Positions 51,884-60,398 of a stretch of DNA of 64,000 nucleotides are shown here, piece by piece; the stretch's first letter is position 1; the number at the start of each line of letters is the position of its first letter. This DNA comes from Nitzschia sp. pyKryTriq1 (lineage: Eukaryota; Bacillariophyta; Bacillariophyceae; Bacillariales; Bacillariaceae): NCBI GenBank assembly GCA_956465555.1, contig OY101120.1, forward strand, positions 930,001 through 994,000, read 5' to 3'. A program made the position numbers and the translations under genes. The notes beneath the pieces were generated by a model. It saw only the letters and a program-made list of their open reading frames with translations. It was not told where the DNA came from and made no database searches.

Positions 51884-53047
51884 TTAAACCTTTGCTATCA
51901 GCAATTCCTCCACAGTTAATCGCGGCAGTTGAAATAGATCATAATCCTGGCCGTAGCGTTCGTAAATTAACTGCAAACGTTCGTTACTTCCATAGCTATC
52001 GCCCAACACGTTTCCTTTGTTCGAGCCAGTATTATGTCCTTTCTTCTGTGTCGTGGATGCTCTAAATGCGAGGCCCTTCGGGTACCGTTCTCGCAAGAGC
52101 GCCTGATCCTGATCCACCGCCGTTCCTCCTGTCTTGACTACATTTTGAATCAAATACTCGGCTGTGCTGGAGTCGACTCCTATAGTGGAAAGGAGTCGCT
52201 GGATATGGTCGGGAGCCGTAGGTGTCGTGAGTTGGTGGACAAAATCGTAGTAGTCCAGGGTATTTCCGATTCCTCCACAAAACTGCTGGGCGGGTGCAAA
52301 ATGCGGATTACTAAACACTTGGCCGGGGTGTAGATCCAATTGCGCCAGCGCGTGGTCGAACGAGGTAGACATCCAAGGGAACCATCCGGATCTGCCGAAG
52401 GTCTGGACGCAGTGATCGATTCCTCGCCCACGTTCTTTGACAATGCATTTCGATCGGAAGGCACTCAGGAAACGAGTTGCGGGGTCACGGAAAAAGGCAC
52501 TTTTGGTCCACGTAGGATCCATCAACATTCCTTCTAGGTCCGACTTCGTCAGATTGTGGTGCGCTGGCGTATTTCGAAACCAGTTGCCGTCGGCTTGAAA
52601 TTCAGCCTCTGATTTCATGTCGTCTTCGGAAAGATTCGGATGAAGCAGCCGTAGCATTCGGAACAAATGATTGAACATGCTGCATCCCACCTTTTCCGTG
52701 TAACAAAATAGAAGCTTGTATTCTGGAACGACAATGAATCGATCCAAGTAGAATTCTGCAAGTACAGGTCGCTTGGTTGGCCGAGAATCTGCCGACAAAG
52801 AATCGCGAGCCAAAGATGAATACAGTGGGCGTTCTGTAGAATTGATCGATGACTTTACAGCCGTGAGCCCAAGGGAAGGATTTCGAACAACTAAATCTTC
52901 CTGGTATCCGAACGAAATACTGCCCTCCAATTTCACACTGTAGAGACAGACCAAAAATAGCAAACCTCCAAAAATCTTGACTCGAGTGCAGGAATTCATC
53001 AGCTCGCTCCGCCTGGGGGAATTCTTCGATACGGTGACGGCCGTCAT
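51884..53047 (-). CDS. Golgi carbohydrate sulfotransferase (Sulfotransfer_2), copy 1
   Basis: A 387-residue intronless type II membrane protein. The anchor (VKIFGGLLFLVCLYSV) follows a basic tail with RRSELMNSC. The sulfotransferase domain has a 5'-phosphosulfate loop CYTEKVGCSMFNHLFRML near residue 120 and a 3'-phosphate motif FFRDPATRFLSAFRSKC near residue 195, as in HNK-1 and chondroitin 4-O sulfotransferases. It would move sulfate from PAPS to a glycan in the Golgi lumen. A very similar copy lies at 54694-55854, and similarity continues about 60 bases upstream of both start codons, showing a tandem duplication. A small DNA transposon now separates the copies. The acceptor glycan is unknown. 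Confidence 0.88.
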   Translation of the reverse strand: MTAVTVSKNSPRRSELMNSCTRVKIFGGLLFLVCLYSVKLEGSISFGYQEDLVVRNPSLGLTAVKSSINSTERPLYSSLARDSLSADSRPTKRPVLAEFYLDRFIVVPEYKLLFCYTEKVGCSMFNHLFRMLRLLHPNLSEDDMKSEAEFQADGNWFRNTPAHHNLTKSDLEGMLMDPTWTKSAFFRDPATRFLSAFRSKCIVKERGRGIDHCVQTFGRSGWFPWMSTSFDHALAQLDLHPGQVFSNPHFAPAQQFCGGIGNTLDYYDFVHQLTTPTAPDHIQRLLSTIGVDSSTAEYLIQNVVKTGGTAVDQDQALLRERYPKGLAFRASTTQKKGHNTGSNKGNVLGDSYGSNERLQLIYERYGQDYDLFQLPRLTVEELLIAKV

Positions 53048-53162
53048 TGGATGTGACTCAAGCTAGTCTTAAAGGAACGAACAAGAGGATCGGGAAGAAA
53101 CCACTAACAACTCTGTTGCATCATCGGAGATGTTTTGTACAATGTACGAGTACAGTGTACAA

Positions 53163-53184
53163 TACTGGGACTTGGGGGAAATGA
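53163..53184 (+). repeat. Terminal inverted repeat, left
   Basis: The left end of the Harbinger-like element, a perfect 22-base match to the complement of 54022-54043. The base just outside is A (CAA before TACTG). Confidence 0.85.
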
Positions 53185-53412
53185 CGTATTTTGACCTGTT
53201 GACGAGTTTTGGCAAAGTAAACCACGCCAGTGCGGAACTGTACAGTAGCTACAAGTAGGACGAGCGAAGGACGGGCGCTACTAGTAGTAGTAGTAGAGGT
53301 CGTCCGATAGAATGAGTACTGAGCTAGCTACTACAAGTATGGCACATTGAAGGGGATGGTTCGTTATCTTAGTAGTACTGCTACTCTACTAGAGGGCTTA
53401 TTATGTTCTATC

Positions 53413-54025
53413 TTACACTTCCCAAACAAAGTATCCATTTTCAATTTGTAGCTGTGTGATAGCAGCAATGGCTTGGAAGACAAAATAATGCCAGTCCTCA
53501 CCATGTCGGAAAGTATGCTGCAGGATTCCCCATTCCTTCAATCTTCTATTTATGGTTTCGTGGCGAGCCATCAGCTTGTCATACTGTCTTCGCTCATCCG
53601 GTCGGAGCTCCCGTCTTGTGACACTCGGGCCAGTAGGGTCCTTGTACACTGCATCTGCTAAGTAATACTCGCCAGGAGGCAAGCGGTTGTGCAGCCAATT
53701 TCTTGCAACACGTAAGTCTTGCCATTCTCCCGCCCAAAATGGCCCATTCGTGTGCACTATGTACCCAGTGGCAATTGATAATGCCACCTCATATCGTAGA
53801 GCAGGCCCAGCAAACTTGTGTGACTTCCTACCGGTCTCGAAGGGCTGCCACTCTACAGTACGGTAGTCGGTTCCATCTACCGTGATTTTGGTTGGACGGC
53901 CCGTGTCTCCGATCAATCGCTTCCTAAAATCAATCTACACGCAGTTTGAGATTTTATTTAACGAAGTGTATTCAGTCAGGCAAAGTACGTACCAAATCAT
54001 CCGCCATATATGCCATAGCACTCAT
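53413..54025 (-). CDS. DDE_Tnp_4-type transposase fragment
   Basis: A proposed two-exon reading, 54025-53993 and 53934-53413, with a 58-base intron (GTACGT..GTAG), yields 184 residues. The DDE triad is present: ITVDGTDYRTVEWQPF (first Asp), GEYYLADAVYKD (second Asp) and LMARHETINRRLKEWGIL (Glu). Between them FAGPALRYEVALSIATGYIV and NGPFWAGEWQDLRVAR are typical of DDE endonucleases of Harbinger transposons. The N-terminal helix-turn-helix region expected upstream is missing, so the product is probably unable to act alone. Without the intron the frame is open only to a TTG at 53916. The C-terminus (QIENGYFVWEV) looks complete. Confidence 0.7.
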
Positions 54026-54043
54026 TTCCCCCAAGTCCCAGTA
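54022..54043 (-). repeat. Terminal inverted repeat, right
   Basis: The right end of the element. On the minus strand it reads like the left end. The putative transposase ATG (54025-54023) lies within its inner edge. Confidence 0.85.
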
Positions 54044-54693
54044 CTCTTGTCCGCAATGATATTATGTTTTTGTGCACTTTACTTTCCGTGCCGGTACGTG
54101 TACCGGTACCGGTAGTCTTCTACACGTAGAATACGGTACAGTACAAGTAACGCTAACGGTACGGAAGAGCGCGAAGAGTGTCATTTTTTCGAAGCATTTC
54201 CAATAATATTACGGGGTTATTTGAGGGCAGTCGTACCAGTCGTTGTGGTCATTTGGGTCCATTCGCCCGACAGACGACCAGAGCGAGCGAGCGAGATCGG
54301 ACACAACAAAAAGTCGCCGTCGTTCTCTCTCTCTCTCTCTCTCTAGTCTAGAGAGAGGCTACATGAGGATGATGATGTAGTCTTTCTCTCGTAGAGTAGT
54401 AGAAGTATAGCTAATTGAGAAAAGAGAGATCATTAATGGTACTGCACGAATACTGGTACTGTAGGAGTAGGATGGGTTTTCAAATGAAAAGCGAAAGCTC
54501 TGCTATTGAAAGCGGGGTCCTGTATGTAGTAGGGAGGGACGACTACTGTGTAGTACAGGTACTGTACCGGTATGGCCGTAGAGCATTGCTACAGACTATG
54601 AATAGACCTATAATAAGCTGCGCTCACATTGCGTACCCGCAATGACAAGTTCCGCTGAACAAGAATATTCTCTGCCTACGTAGACTTTCAGAT
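54044..54693. other. Gene-free stretch with GTAC and CT repeats
   Basis: The space between the transposon and the second sulfotransferase stop. It contains TACCGGTACCGGTAG near 54100-54115, a CT microsatellite (54324-54344) and further GTAC motifs near 54440-54575. No gene is seen. Confidence 0.5.
54324..54357. repeat. CT microsatellite with inverted AG arm
   Basis: About ten CT units are followed by AGTCTAGAGAGAGG, so the CT run can fold back on the AG arm as a hairpin. It lies in a gene-free region. Confidence 0.7.
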
Positions 54694-55854
54694 TTAGACT
54701 CGGGCTATTTTCAGTTCCTCCAACGTTAATCGCGGAAGTTGGAAAAGGTCATAGTCTTCTCCGTATCGGTCATGAACTATTTGCAAGCGTTCGGTCTTTT
54801 CATAGCTCTCGTCTAGCACATTGCCTTGGTTTGAGCCCGTATTGTGTCCCTGTCTCCTGGATCCTTTCAATTGAAGGCCCTGCGGAAATCGTTTCTTCAG
54901 GAGCTGCTGGTCCTGATCCACCCTGGTTCCTCCCGTCTTGACTACATTCTGAGTCAAATACTCCGATGTGCTTGAGTCGACTCCTATAATGGAAAAAAGT
55001 CGCTTCATATGATCGTGAGTCGTGGACGTCCTGAGTTGGTGGACAAAATCGTAATAGTCCAGGGTGTTCCCGACTCCTCCACAAAACTGATGGGCGGGTG
55101 CAAAATGCGGATTACTAAAGACTTGATTGCGACGCTGATCCAATTGAGTAATGGCATGCTCAAACGACACCGACCCCACACCGGGTCTTCCAAAGGCTTG
55201 CTTGCAGGCATACTCATGCCCATCTTCTTTGTTCTTGCATTTGGATCGGAAGGCACTCAGGAAACGAGTTGCGGGGTCACGGAAAAAGGTACCTTTGGTC
55301 CATGCAGGATCCATCAACATTTCTTCTAGGTCCGACTTCGTCAGATTGTGGTGTGCTGGCGTATTTCGAAACCAGGTGCCGTCGGCTTGAGATGTAGCCT
55401 CTGATTTCATGTCGTCTTCGGAAAGATTCGGGTGAAGCAGCCGTAGCATTCGGAACAAGTGATTGAACATGCTGCATCCCACCTTTTCCATGTAACAAAA
55501 TAGGAGTTTGTATTCTGGAACGACAATGAATCGATCCAAGTACAACTCTGTAAGTACAGGTCGCTTGGTTGGCCGAGAATCTGCCGACAAGGAATCGCGA
55601 GCCAAAGATGAATACAGTTTGCCATCCTCAGAAGAATCATCCGAAGCATTCAAAGAAAACAGAGGCGTGTGTTCCAGCGGGGAAGGGCTTCTAACAACGG
55701 CGTCTTCCTGGTATTGGAACGAAATACTGTCCTCCAATTTCACACTGTAGAGACAGACCAAAACTAACAAACTTCCGAAAACTTTGACTCGAGTGCAGGA
55801 TTTCAACAGTTCGCTCCGCCTGGGGGAATTCTTCGATGCGGTGACGGCCGCCAT
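54694..55854 (-). CDS. Golgi carbohydrate sulfotransferase (Sulfotransfer_2), copy 2
   Basis: A 386-residue intronless type II membrane protein and close paralogue of the gene at 51884-53047. The anchor is VKVFGSLLVLVCLYSV; the PAPS loop reads CYMEKVGCSMFNHLFRML and the second motif FFRDPATRFLSAFRSKC, identical in the key residues. The copies differ mainly in the stem (about residues 45-80, where this one has HTPLFSLNASDDSSEDGK) and in the loop after the second motif, which is three residues longer in copy 1. Both frames are intact and conserved at catalytic motifs, suggesting that both are kept functional. Differences in stem and loop could alter acceptor choice; that is inference. Confidence 0.88.
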   Translation of the reverse strand: MAAVTASKNSPRRSELLKSCTRVKVFGSLLVLVCLYSVKLEDSISFQYQEDAVVRSPSPLEHTPLFSLNASDDSSEDGKLYSSLARDSLSADSRPTKRPVLTELYLDRFIVVPEYKLLFCYMEKVGCSMFNHLFRMLRLLHPNLSEDDMKSEATSQADGTWFRNTPAHHNLTKSDLEEMLMDPAWTKGTFFRDPATRFLSAFRSKCKNKEDGHEYACKQAFGRPGVGSVSFEHAITQLDQRRNQVFSNPHFAPAHQFCGGVGNTLDYYDFVHQLRTSTTHDHMKRLFSIIGVDSSTSEYLTQNVVKTGGTRVDQDQQLLKKRFPQGLQLKGSRRQGHNTGSNQGNVLDESYEKTERLQIVHDRYGEDYDLFQLPRLTLEELKIARV

Positions 55855-56351
55855 TGGATGGGACTCAAGCTAGTCTATTATACGTGGTAGCAACAGGAAC
55901 GCACAAGAGGGTCGGGAAGAAGTCACTCTGTAATCTGTGATCTATAAGTACTCCTCTTCTGCTTTGCTGGGAACTGGAAATAAAATGCCCGCACATCTCT
56001 CGCCATGTCATTTGTCATTGTCATCGCATTTTGCAGCACCCGATTTCGTCCCGCGCACTTGGCGGGCGGGCGGGCCGGGCTCGCTCCTTTGCATGACGTC
56101 ATGCATGGGGATAGTTTCGGTGTCTTTAGAATCGATCGAGTCGTCAGTTTGCCATAATAATATTTCGGCGTGAGTCCCACGTTCCACGTTCATCAACGCA
56201 ATTTCAACAACAACAAATCGAAAACGCTTCGATGCAAGCACACAAGACTCAAGTGCGAATACAGCACAAACACGATGACACTCCTTTGAAACCAGATTCA
56301 GATCCTTGCCGCATTTCCCTTTTTGCGTTTCAATGATTCACTTTCAGTAGC
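55855..56351. other. Divergent upstream region
   Basis: About 500 bases between sulfotransferase copy 2 (minus) and the GT25-like gene (plus). The first 60 bases or so resemble the region upstream of copy 1 (ACTCAAGCTAGTCT in both). A GC-rich GGCGGGCGGGCCGGG lies near 56065. No gene is recognised. Confidence 0.55.
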
Positions 56352-57593
56352 ATGTCACAGTGGAGGAAAAGACTCTGGTTCGGCTTTTTCTGGATCATTA
56401 TTTGGCTGGTGGCACTCACCGTCAAGTTGGCGCACCTGCAGTTTGAGCATCATGAAACGACGAAGACTTGGATAGGCGACGCTCCTTTGCTCGCCGCTGA
56501 TGATTATTCCGAGCCAACGGGTCGGCTGGACGGTGCTCGAAACGTGGTAACGGTCAAACCAACAAGCCCTTCTGCAGTCAATGCTCACCGCAAGGTCCCG
56601 ACAATCAGACATGTTCTTCCGCAGAAAAGGAATGTGCCTGTCGGCAACTCAACCATTCGGATCGAGAATTCCACGTTCTTTCAGTGGAAATTAAATCTCA
56701 CGACGAGACTGGAACGAGCAAACAAAATCCGGGCATCTCGGGAGCGGGGCAAGACAATTCTTCAGTCATTGGACACTTCACGGATCACTGAATCCAGCCA
56801 TCAAAAGATCGTCAACGAGACGATAGTGGGGAAGCGGAATGTCGTTCTAATTCGAGCCAGCAACAATGGGCGTATCCTGCCTGCTCAAGTCATCAAAGAA
56901 GAGCTACGCAAAAAATTGCATGCTTCACTTCAATTTTCAGTGATTACGCGTTTGGAACGGATTTACTATATCAACATGAGTCATCGTCCTCGCAAACGAG
57001 CCATTATGGAATCGTGGCTTTCCAAACAGCCCATTCCCTACCAACGCGTGCCGGGCCAAAAGGGGCAGAAAGATACATGCATTCCACGGAAACAAGGTCG
57101 TCGATGTATTGGAATATCCGGCTTGGCTCGTACGAATTTGAAACTCCTGGATGCCCTGAATGATACGACGGGAATCACTTTGGTAGTCGAAGACGATTTT
57201 GTCATTCGAGACATGAGCAAGTTGCTTGCCTCGGTCCATTTGGTTCCTCCGGATTGGGATATTTTGCGTTGGGATTGTTGGGATCAGCCTCTACCGCACT
57301 TTGATCGATATCCGTTTTCATTTAAAAATGCGCCCATCACTAGCCAAGTCTGTGAAGACATCCAACGACCATGCCACTTTTGCGGAGGCACTCATGTCGC
57401 AATGTGGAAGGGTGGCGAGTCGCTGGAAAAGCTGCGGCGGATTTGGGGTACTCCCCCGCATGATGGAATCGATTGTCAGCTCAATCATCCATCTATAAAT
57501 AGCTATTGCATTCAAGTTGGAGTGGGAGAATTTCATGTTCCCATCACCGAATGGTCCGATATTCCAAAGACTAAGGACGACCTGCTGCTGTAG
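56352..57593 (+). CDS. GT25-like glycosyltransferase
   Basis: A 413-residue intronless type II membrane protein. The anchor (WFGFFWIIIWLVALTVKLA) follows a basic tail MSQWRKRL; a Ser/Thr- and Lys-rich stem with several Asn-x-Thr/Ser sites reaches about residue 195. The catalytic region shows the GT25 pattern: LERIYYINMSHRPRKRAIME, a PYQRVPGQKG strand, ISGLARTNLKLLDAL, the acidic metal site LVVEDDFVIRDM, and WDILRWDCWD. This family includes procollagen galactosyltransferases and bacterial LPS galactosyltransferases, so galactose transfer is possible. Golgi or ER lumen location is inferred. It is the last of four type II glycan genes between 50.4 and 57.6 kb. Confidence 0.8.
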   Translation: MSQWRKRLWFGFFWIIIWLVALTVKLAHLQFEHHETTKTWIGDAPLLAADDYSEPTGRLDGARNVVTVKPTSPSAVNAHRKVPTIRHVLPQKRNVPVGNSTIRIENSTFFQWKLNLTTRLERANKIRASRERGKTILQSLDTSRITESSHQKIVNETIVGKRNVVLIRASNNGRILPAQVIKEELRKKLHASLQFSVITRLERIYYINMSHRPRKRAIMESWLSKQPIPYQRVPGQKGQKDTCIPRKQGRRCIGISGLARTNLKLLDALNDTTGITLVVEDDFVIRDMSKLLASVHLVPPDWDILRWDCWDQPLPHFDRYPFSFKNAPITSQVCEDIQRPCHFCGGTHVAMWKGGESLEKLRRIWGTPPHDGIDCQLNHPSINSYCIQVGVGEFHVPITEWSDIPKTKDDLLL

Positions 57594-58237
57594 TACGAAG
57601 TAGTCCCCGAATGAAATGGCTGGTTTCTCTGCAGATACTCGTATAAACTATATAAGTAGTCTAAGAATTGAAGAGATAAGGCATGAAGATAACAAGTATG
57701 CAGTACTTCGTAGACTATGTGTACCGGATAGGCCCTGATACTGCAGGAAGGTTGCACCTCTCTATCATAAGATGCTACTTGTCTGCCCCTTGCCACTTTC
57801 ACGGACCAGTCACGGACACCAAATTTGTTTTGTCTGAGGGCGATGATGGCGAGATGGCGGCGGCATGGCGGACGGATTTTTATCGTCTTGCCGTCCTCCG
57901 AACGTTCACGTGCACTCGCACACGCAACACCCGCACCGCTGCGCCGCTGACGAGCTATCTTTGACTTGCGCGAGATCCGCGTGGAAGCTTCGCAGAACAA
58001 AACGGACGAAGTGCGTTGCACGGCCATCAAAAAAAGCCATCGAAGACAGCCGTACGAAATTCTTTCGTTCCGTCGTTTGGGTGATGGCTGGTGATGGTTT
58101 GCTTGGACGTAGAGATGAGAGATTCTTCGAAACAGCATTGAATGAATTGCATTCCTTGGCAATCAAAACAAAACTTGACCCTTCTCCTCCCTTCTCTTAA
58201 CCTATTGTAGCGGTATCTTTATTGTGTTCCGGTTGTG
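57594..58237. other. Gene-free stretch
   Basis: About 640 bases between the GT25-like gene and the plastid-type repeat protein, both on the plus strand. It should hold the terminator of the first and the promoter of the second. No repeats or small genes were accepted. Confidence 0.45.
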
Positions 58238-60343
58238 ATGATGATGATGATGATGAAGTTCAGTTATGCCACTTTCTTGGCGCTCGCCGCGACGTGGGGA
58301 CCGTCGGACGCCTTTTTGCCCTCCTCGCTCGGCCGTTCTAGGATGTTATCTTCCGTGAAAATGGTGCAAGGCATGGACGAAAACGAAGAGTTTCTCAGAG
58401 CCCTAAAATCGCAACCCGAAAATGAAGAAGACGAGGTGGCGTCATCATCAGGTGGGTCCAGGTTCAAAGAAATCCTGGAACTAGCTAAACAACAACCTGA
58501 ACCTGAACCGGCTTTTCGCCCAATCATGAATCCCTTTTTAGCGCCACCGCAGCCTTCTTCCCCCGAGGAATTGTCGGTAGAAGAGCAGGCCCGCAAGTAC
58601 CGCGAGATGATGGAAGGTGGAGTTGCGCCAAAAGGTGTCGACCTTGGCCCGCCTGCTGTCCGTGTATCGAAAACCGACCGAGCTGGTCGACCAGTTGGAA
58701 GGAACAGAGATGCAGATTCCATTGCGAATACCTCCGACTTGTATTTCGCTCAGCTCAAGCGTGATTCAAGTGTTCGTGGTCTCGCTTTACGACGTGGGGA
58801 CGAAGAAGAGGCACAAAAAGTGTTTGCAGATGAAGGAATCAGGGAGCTCGAGAATATCTTGGTCAAGAATCCGTATCTCCAGGGGTGAGTCATCGAATTT
58901 CGTCGTGTGTGCATGGTTGGGTAGTCCCTACAGGAGGGCATTTGATCTTATCTCTTTCTCTGTGATATCCACCTATATAGGCAGCGAGACAAGGAACAAA
59001 ATCTCATTGATACCATTCCTGAGGAATTTGTCAAATCATATCTTGACGGAAATACCCTGAGCGAGGAAGAAAGAAATTCATCAGGGGTCAGCTACAAGGA
59101 AATGTTGAGGCAAAAGCGTCAAAAGCAGACGGGTGGTCAGGCTGCTGCACCATCACCGCAGCAGGCCTATGTCCCCGAGCCTGTTGTCGAAACCCCGCCA
59201 CCTGCGGTACAGAGTGTTCAAAGTATCCAGCCGCCACCAGTAGCCATGGCACCACCTCAATCAGTCTCGGCACCTTCTTCGTCTACCACAGCATCGAATC
59301 CGGAAGAGACAAAGAAAAAGCTCCGTACATTGATGGGGTTGATCTTGAAGCATCGTGGGGGACCAGGGTTTGGAAGGGGGCGCCTCAAGGGAGGAGAGAT
59401 TGATCAATTCGAAAATTTGCTGCAAGAAGTCACAGGGCTACTTCGAGCAGAGGCCACCCAATCAGGCGCTACCGCAATGGGAGGGATCCCTTTGATGACC
59501 CAGCCAGCCGTGGCACCTCCAGCCCCCGCCGCCGCTCCTGTCGCACCGGTGAACCCTTCACAAATGGATAGCTCGGTTGCATGTATTGAAGGAGCGATCA
59601 CAATGTACAAAAATAGTCCACCAGAGTTAAAGAGCAGTGTCATGGTGACGTTGCGAGCTGCCTTGGCGTCGGCTATCAACACGTGCGATGGTATCATTGG
59701 TGTGAACGATCCAACACCCGTCGCAGCATCTGCCCAAGTTGACGGAACTATCGCTGTCATTGAGGGAGCAGTCATGATGTACAGGAACAGCCCGCCGGAA
59801 CTTCAAAGTAGCGTGGTGTTCACGCTGCGAGCAGCTTTGAAGTCAGCCGTCAGCACATGTGATAGCTTGCTTGGAACTCCATTCGCAGCTGCGGTAGTCC
59901 CTGCGGCTCCGGTGGTCCCAGCTCAGCCTCCAGTCCAGCCGGCAGCTCCAGTTATGCCTGCGCAGGTAGCTGCCCCACCAGTGCCTGCACAGGTTGCCGT
60001 TCAGACAACTTCGCCGGGTGTTCCTCCCGTGGACGTCAATTCGAAGAGCCTGGATGAAATCTACACTAAGTTGAGTGCCGCCGCCGGAGAAGGAAGCCTT
60101 GGGCTGCGAAGTGACCTCAGCTCGGAGGACGCTTCGGATCTGGCGGATCTATTGGTGGAAATGCGACACGTTCTGATGGAAGAATTGGAAGCCGGTATTC
60201 CTGGTCCTGATGAACCAAAAAGAGATCGGGTTGCTGCAGGCTCAGCTCAGGTTGCTGCAGGAGACACCGACGGTGGTTCTACAGTATCAAAGTACCAACA
60301 AATGTTGGCGAAGGCCAAGGCCGAAAAGGCAGCAGGAAAGTAA
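58238..60343 (+). CDS. Unknown plastid-type protein with a 58-residue duplication
   Basis: Two exons, 58238-58884 and 58981-60343, with a 96-base intron (GTGAGT..ATAG) in phase 2, give 669 residues. Six Met codons open the frame, then a signal peptide (FSYATFLALAATWGPSDA) ends at SDAFLPSSLGRSR, an ASAFAP-like junction followed by a basic Ser-rich stretch, indicating plastid import. Pro/Ala-rich linkers separate three conserved parts. The central part contains a tandem 58-residue duplication (units start near 59567 and 59741) sharing IEGA-x2-MY-x-NSPPEL-x-SSV and TLRAAL. A C-terminal helical domain (SLDEIYTKLSAAAGEGSLGL) follows. No known family was recognised. The first of the six ATGs is used arbitrarily. 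Confidence 0.78.
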
Positions 60344-60398
60344 ACAACTAGTAGAACAACAATCTTGATACATGACACGTGAATCGTCTTATCCAAGT

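Larger units (their letters stand above)
53163..54043 (-). mobile_element. Small Harbinger-like DNA transposon with 22-base terminal inverted repeats
   Basis: An 881-base element bounded by perfect 22-base inverted repeats at 53163-53184 and 54022-54043 (TACTGGGACTTGGGGGAAAT, then GA). If the outermost TA on each side is the target duplication, the element proper starts CTGGG and the flank TA fits the ISL2EU branch of the PIF/Harbinger superfamily; this is not certain. It encodes the C-terminal part of a DDE transposase on the minus strand. At under 0.9 kb it is too short for a full two-gene Harbinger and looks like an internally shortened, probably non-autonomous derivative. It lies between the two sulfotransferase copies. 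Confidence 0.75.
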
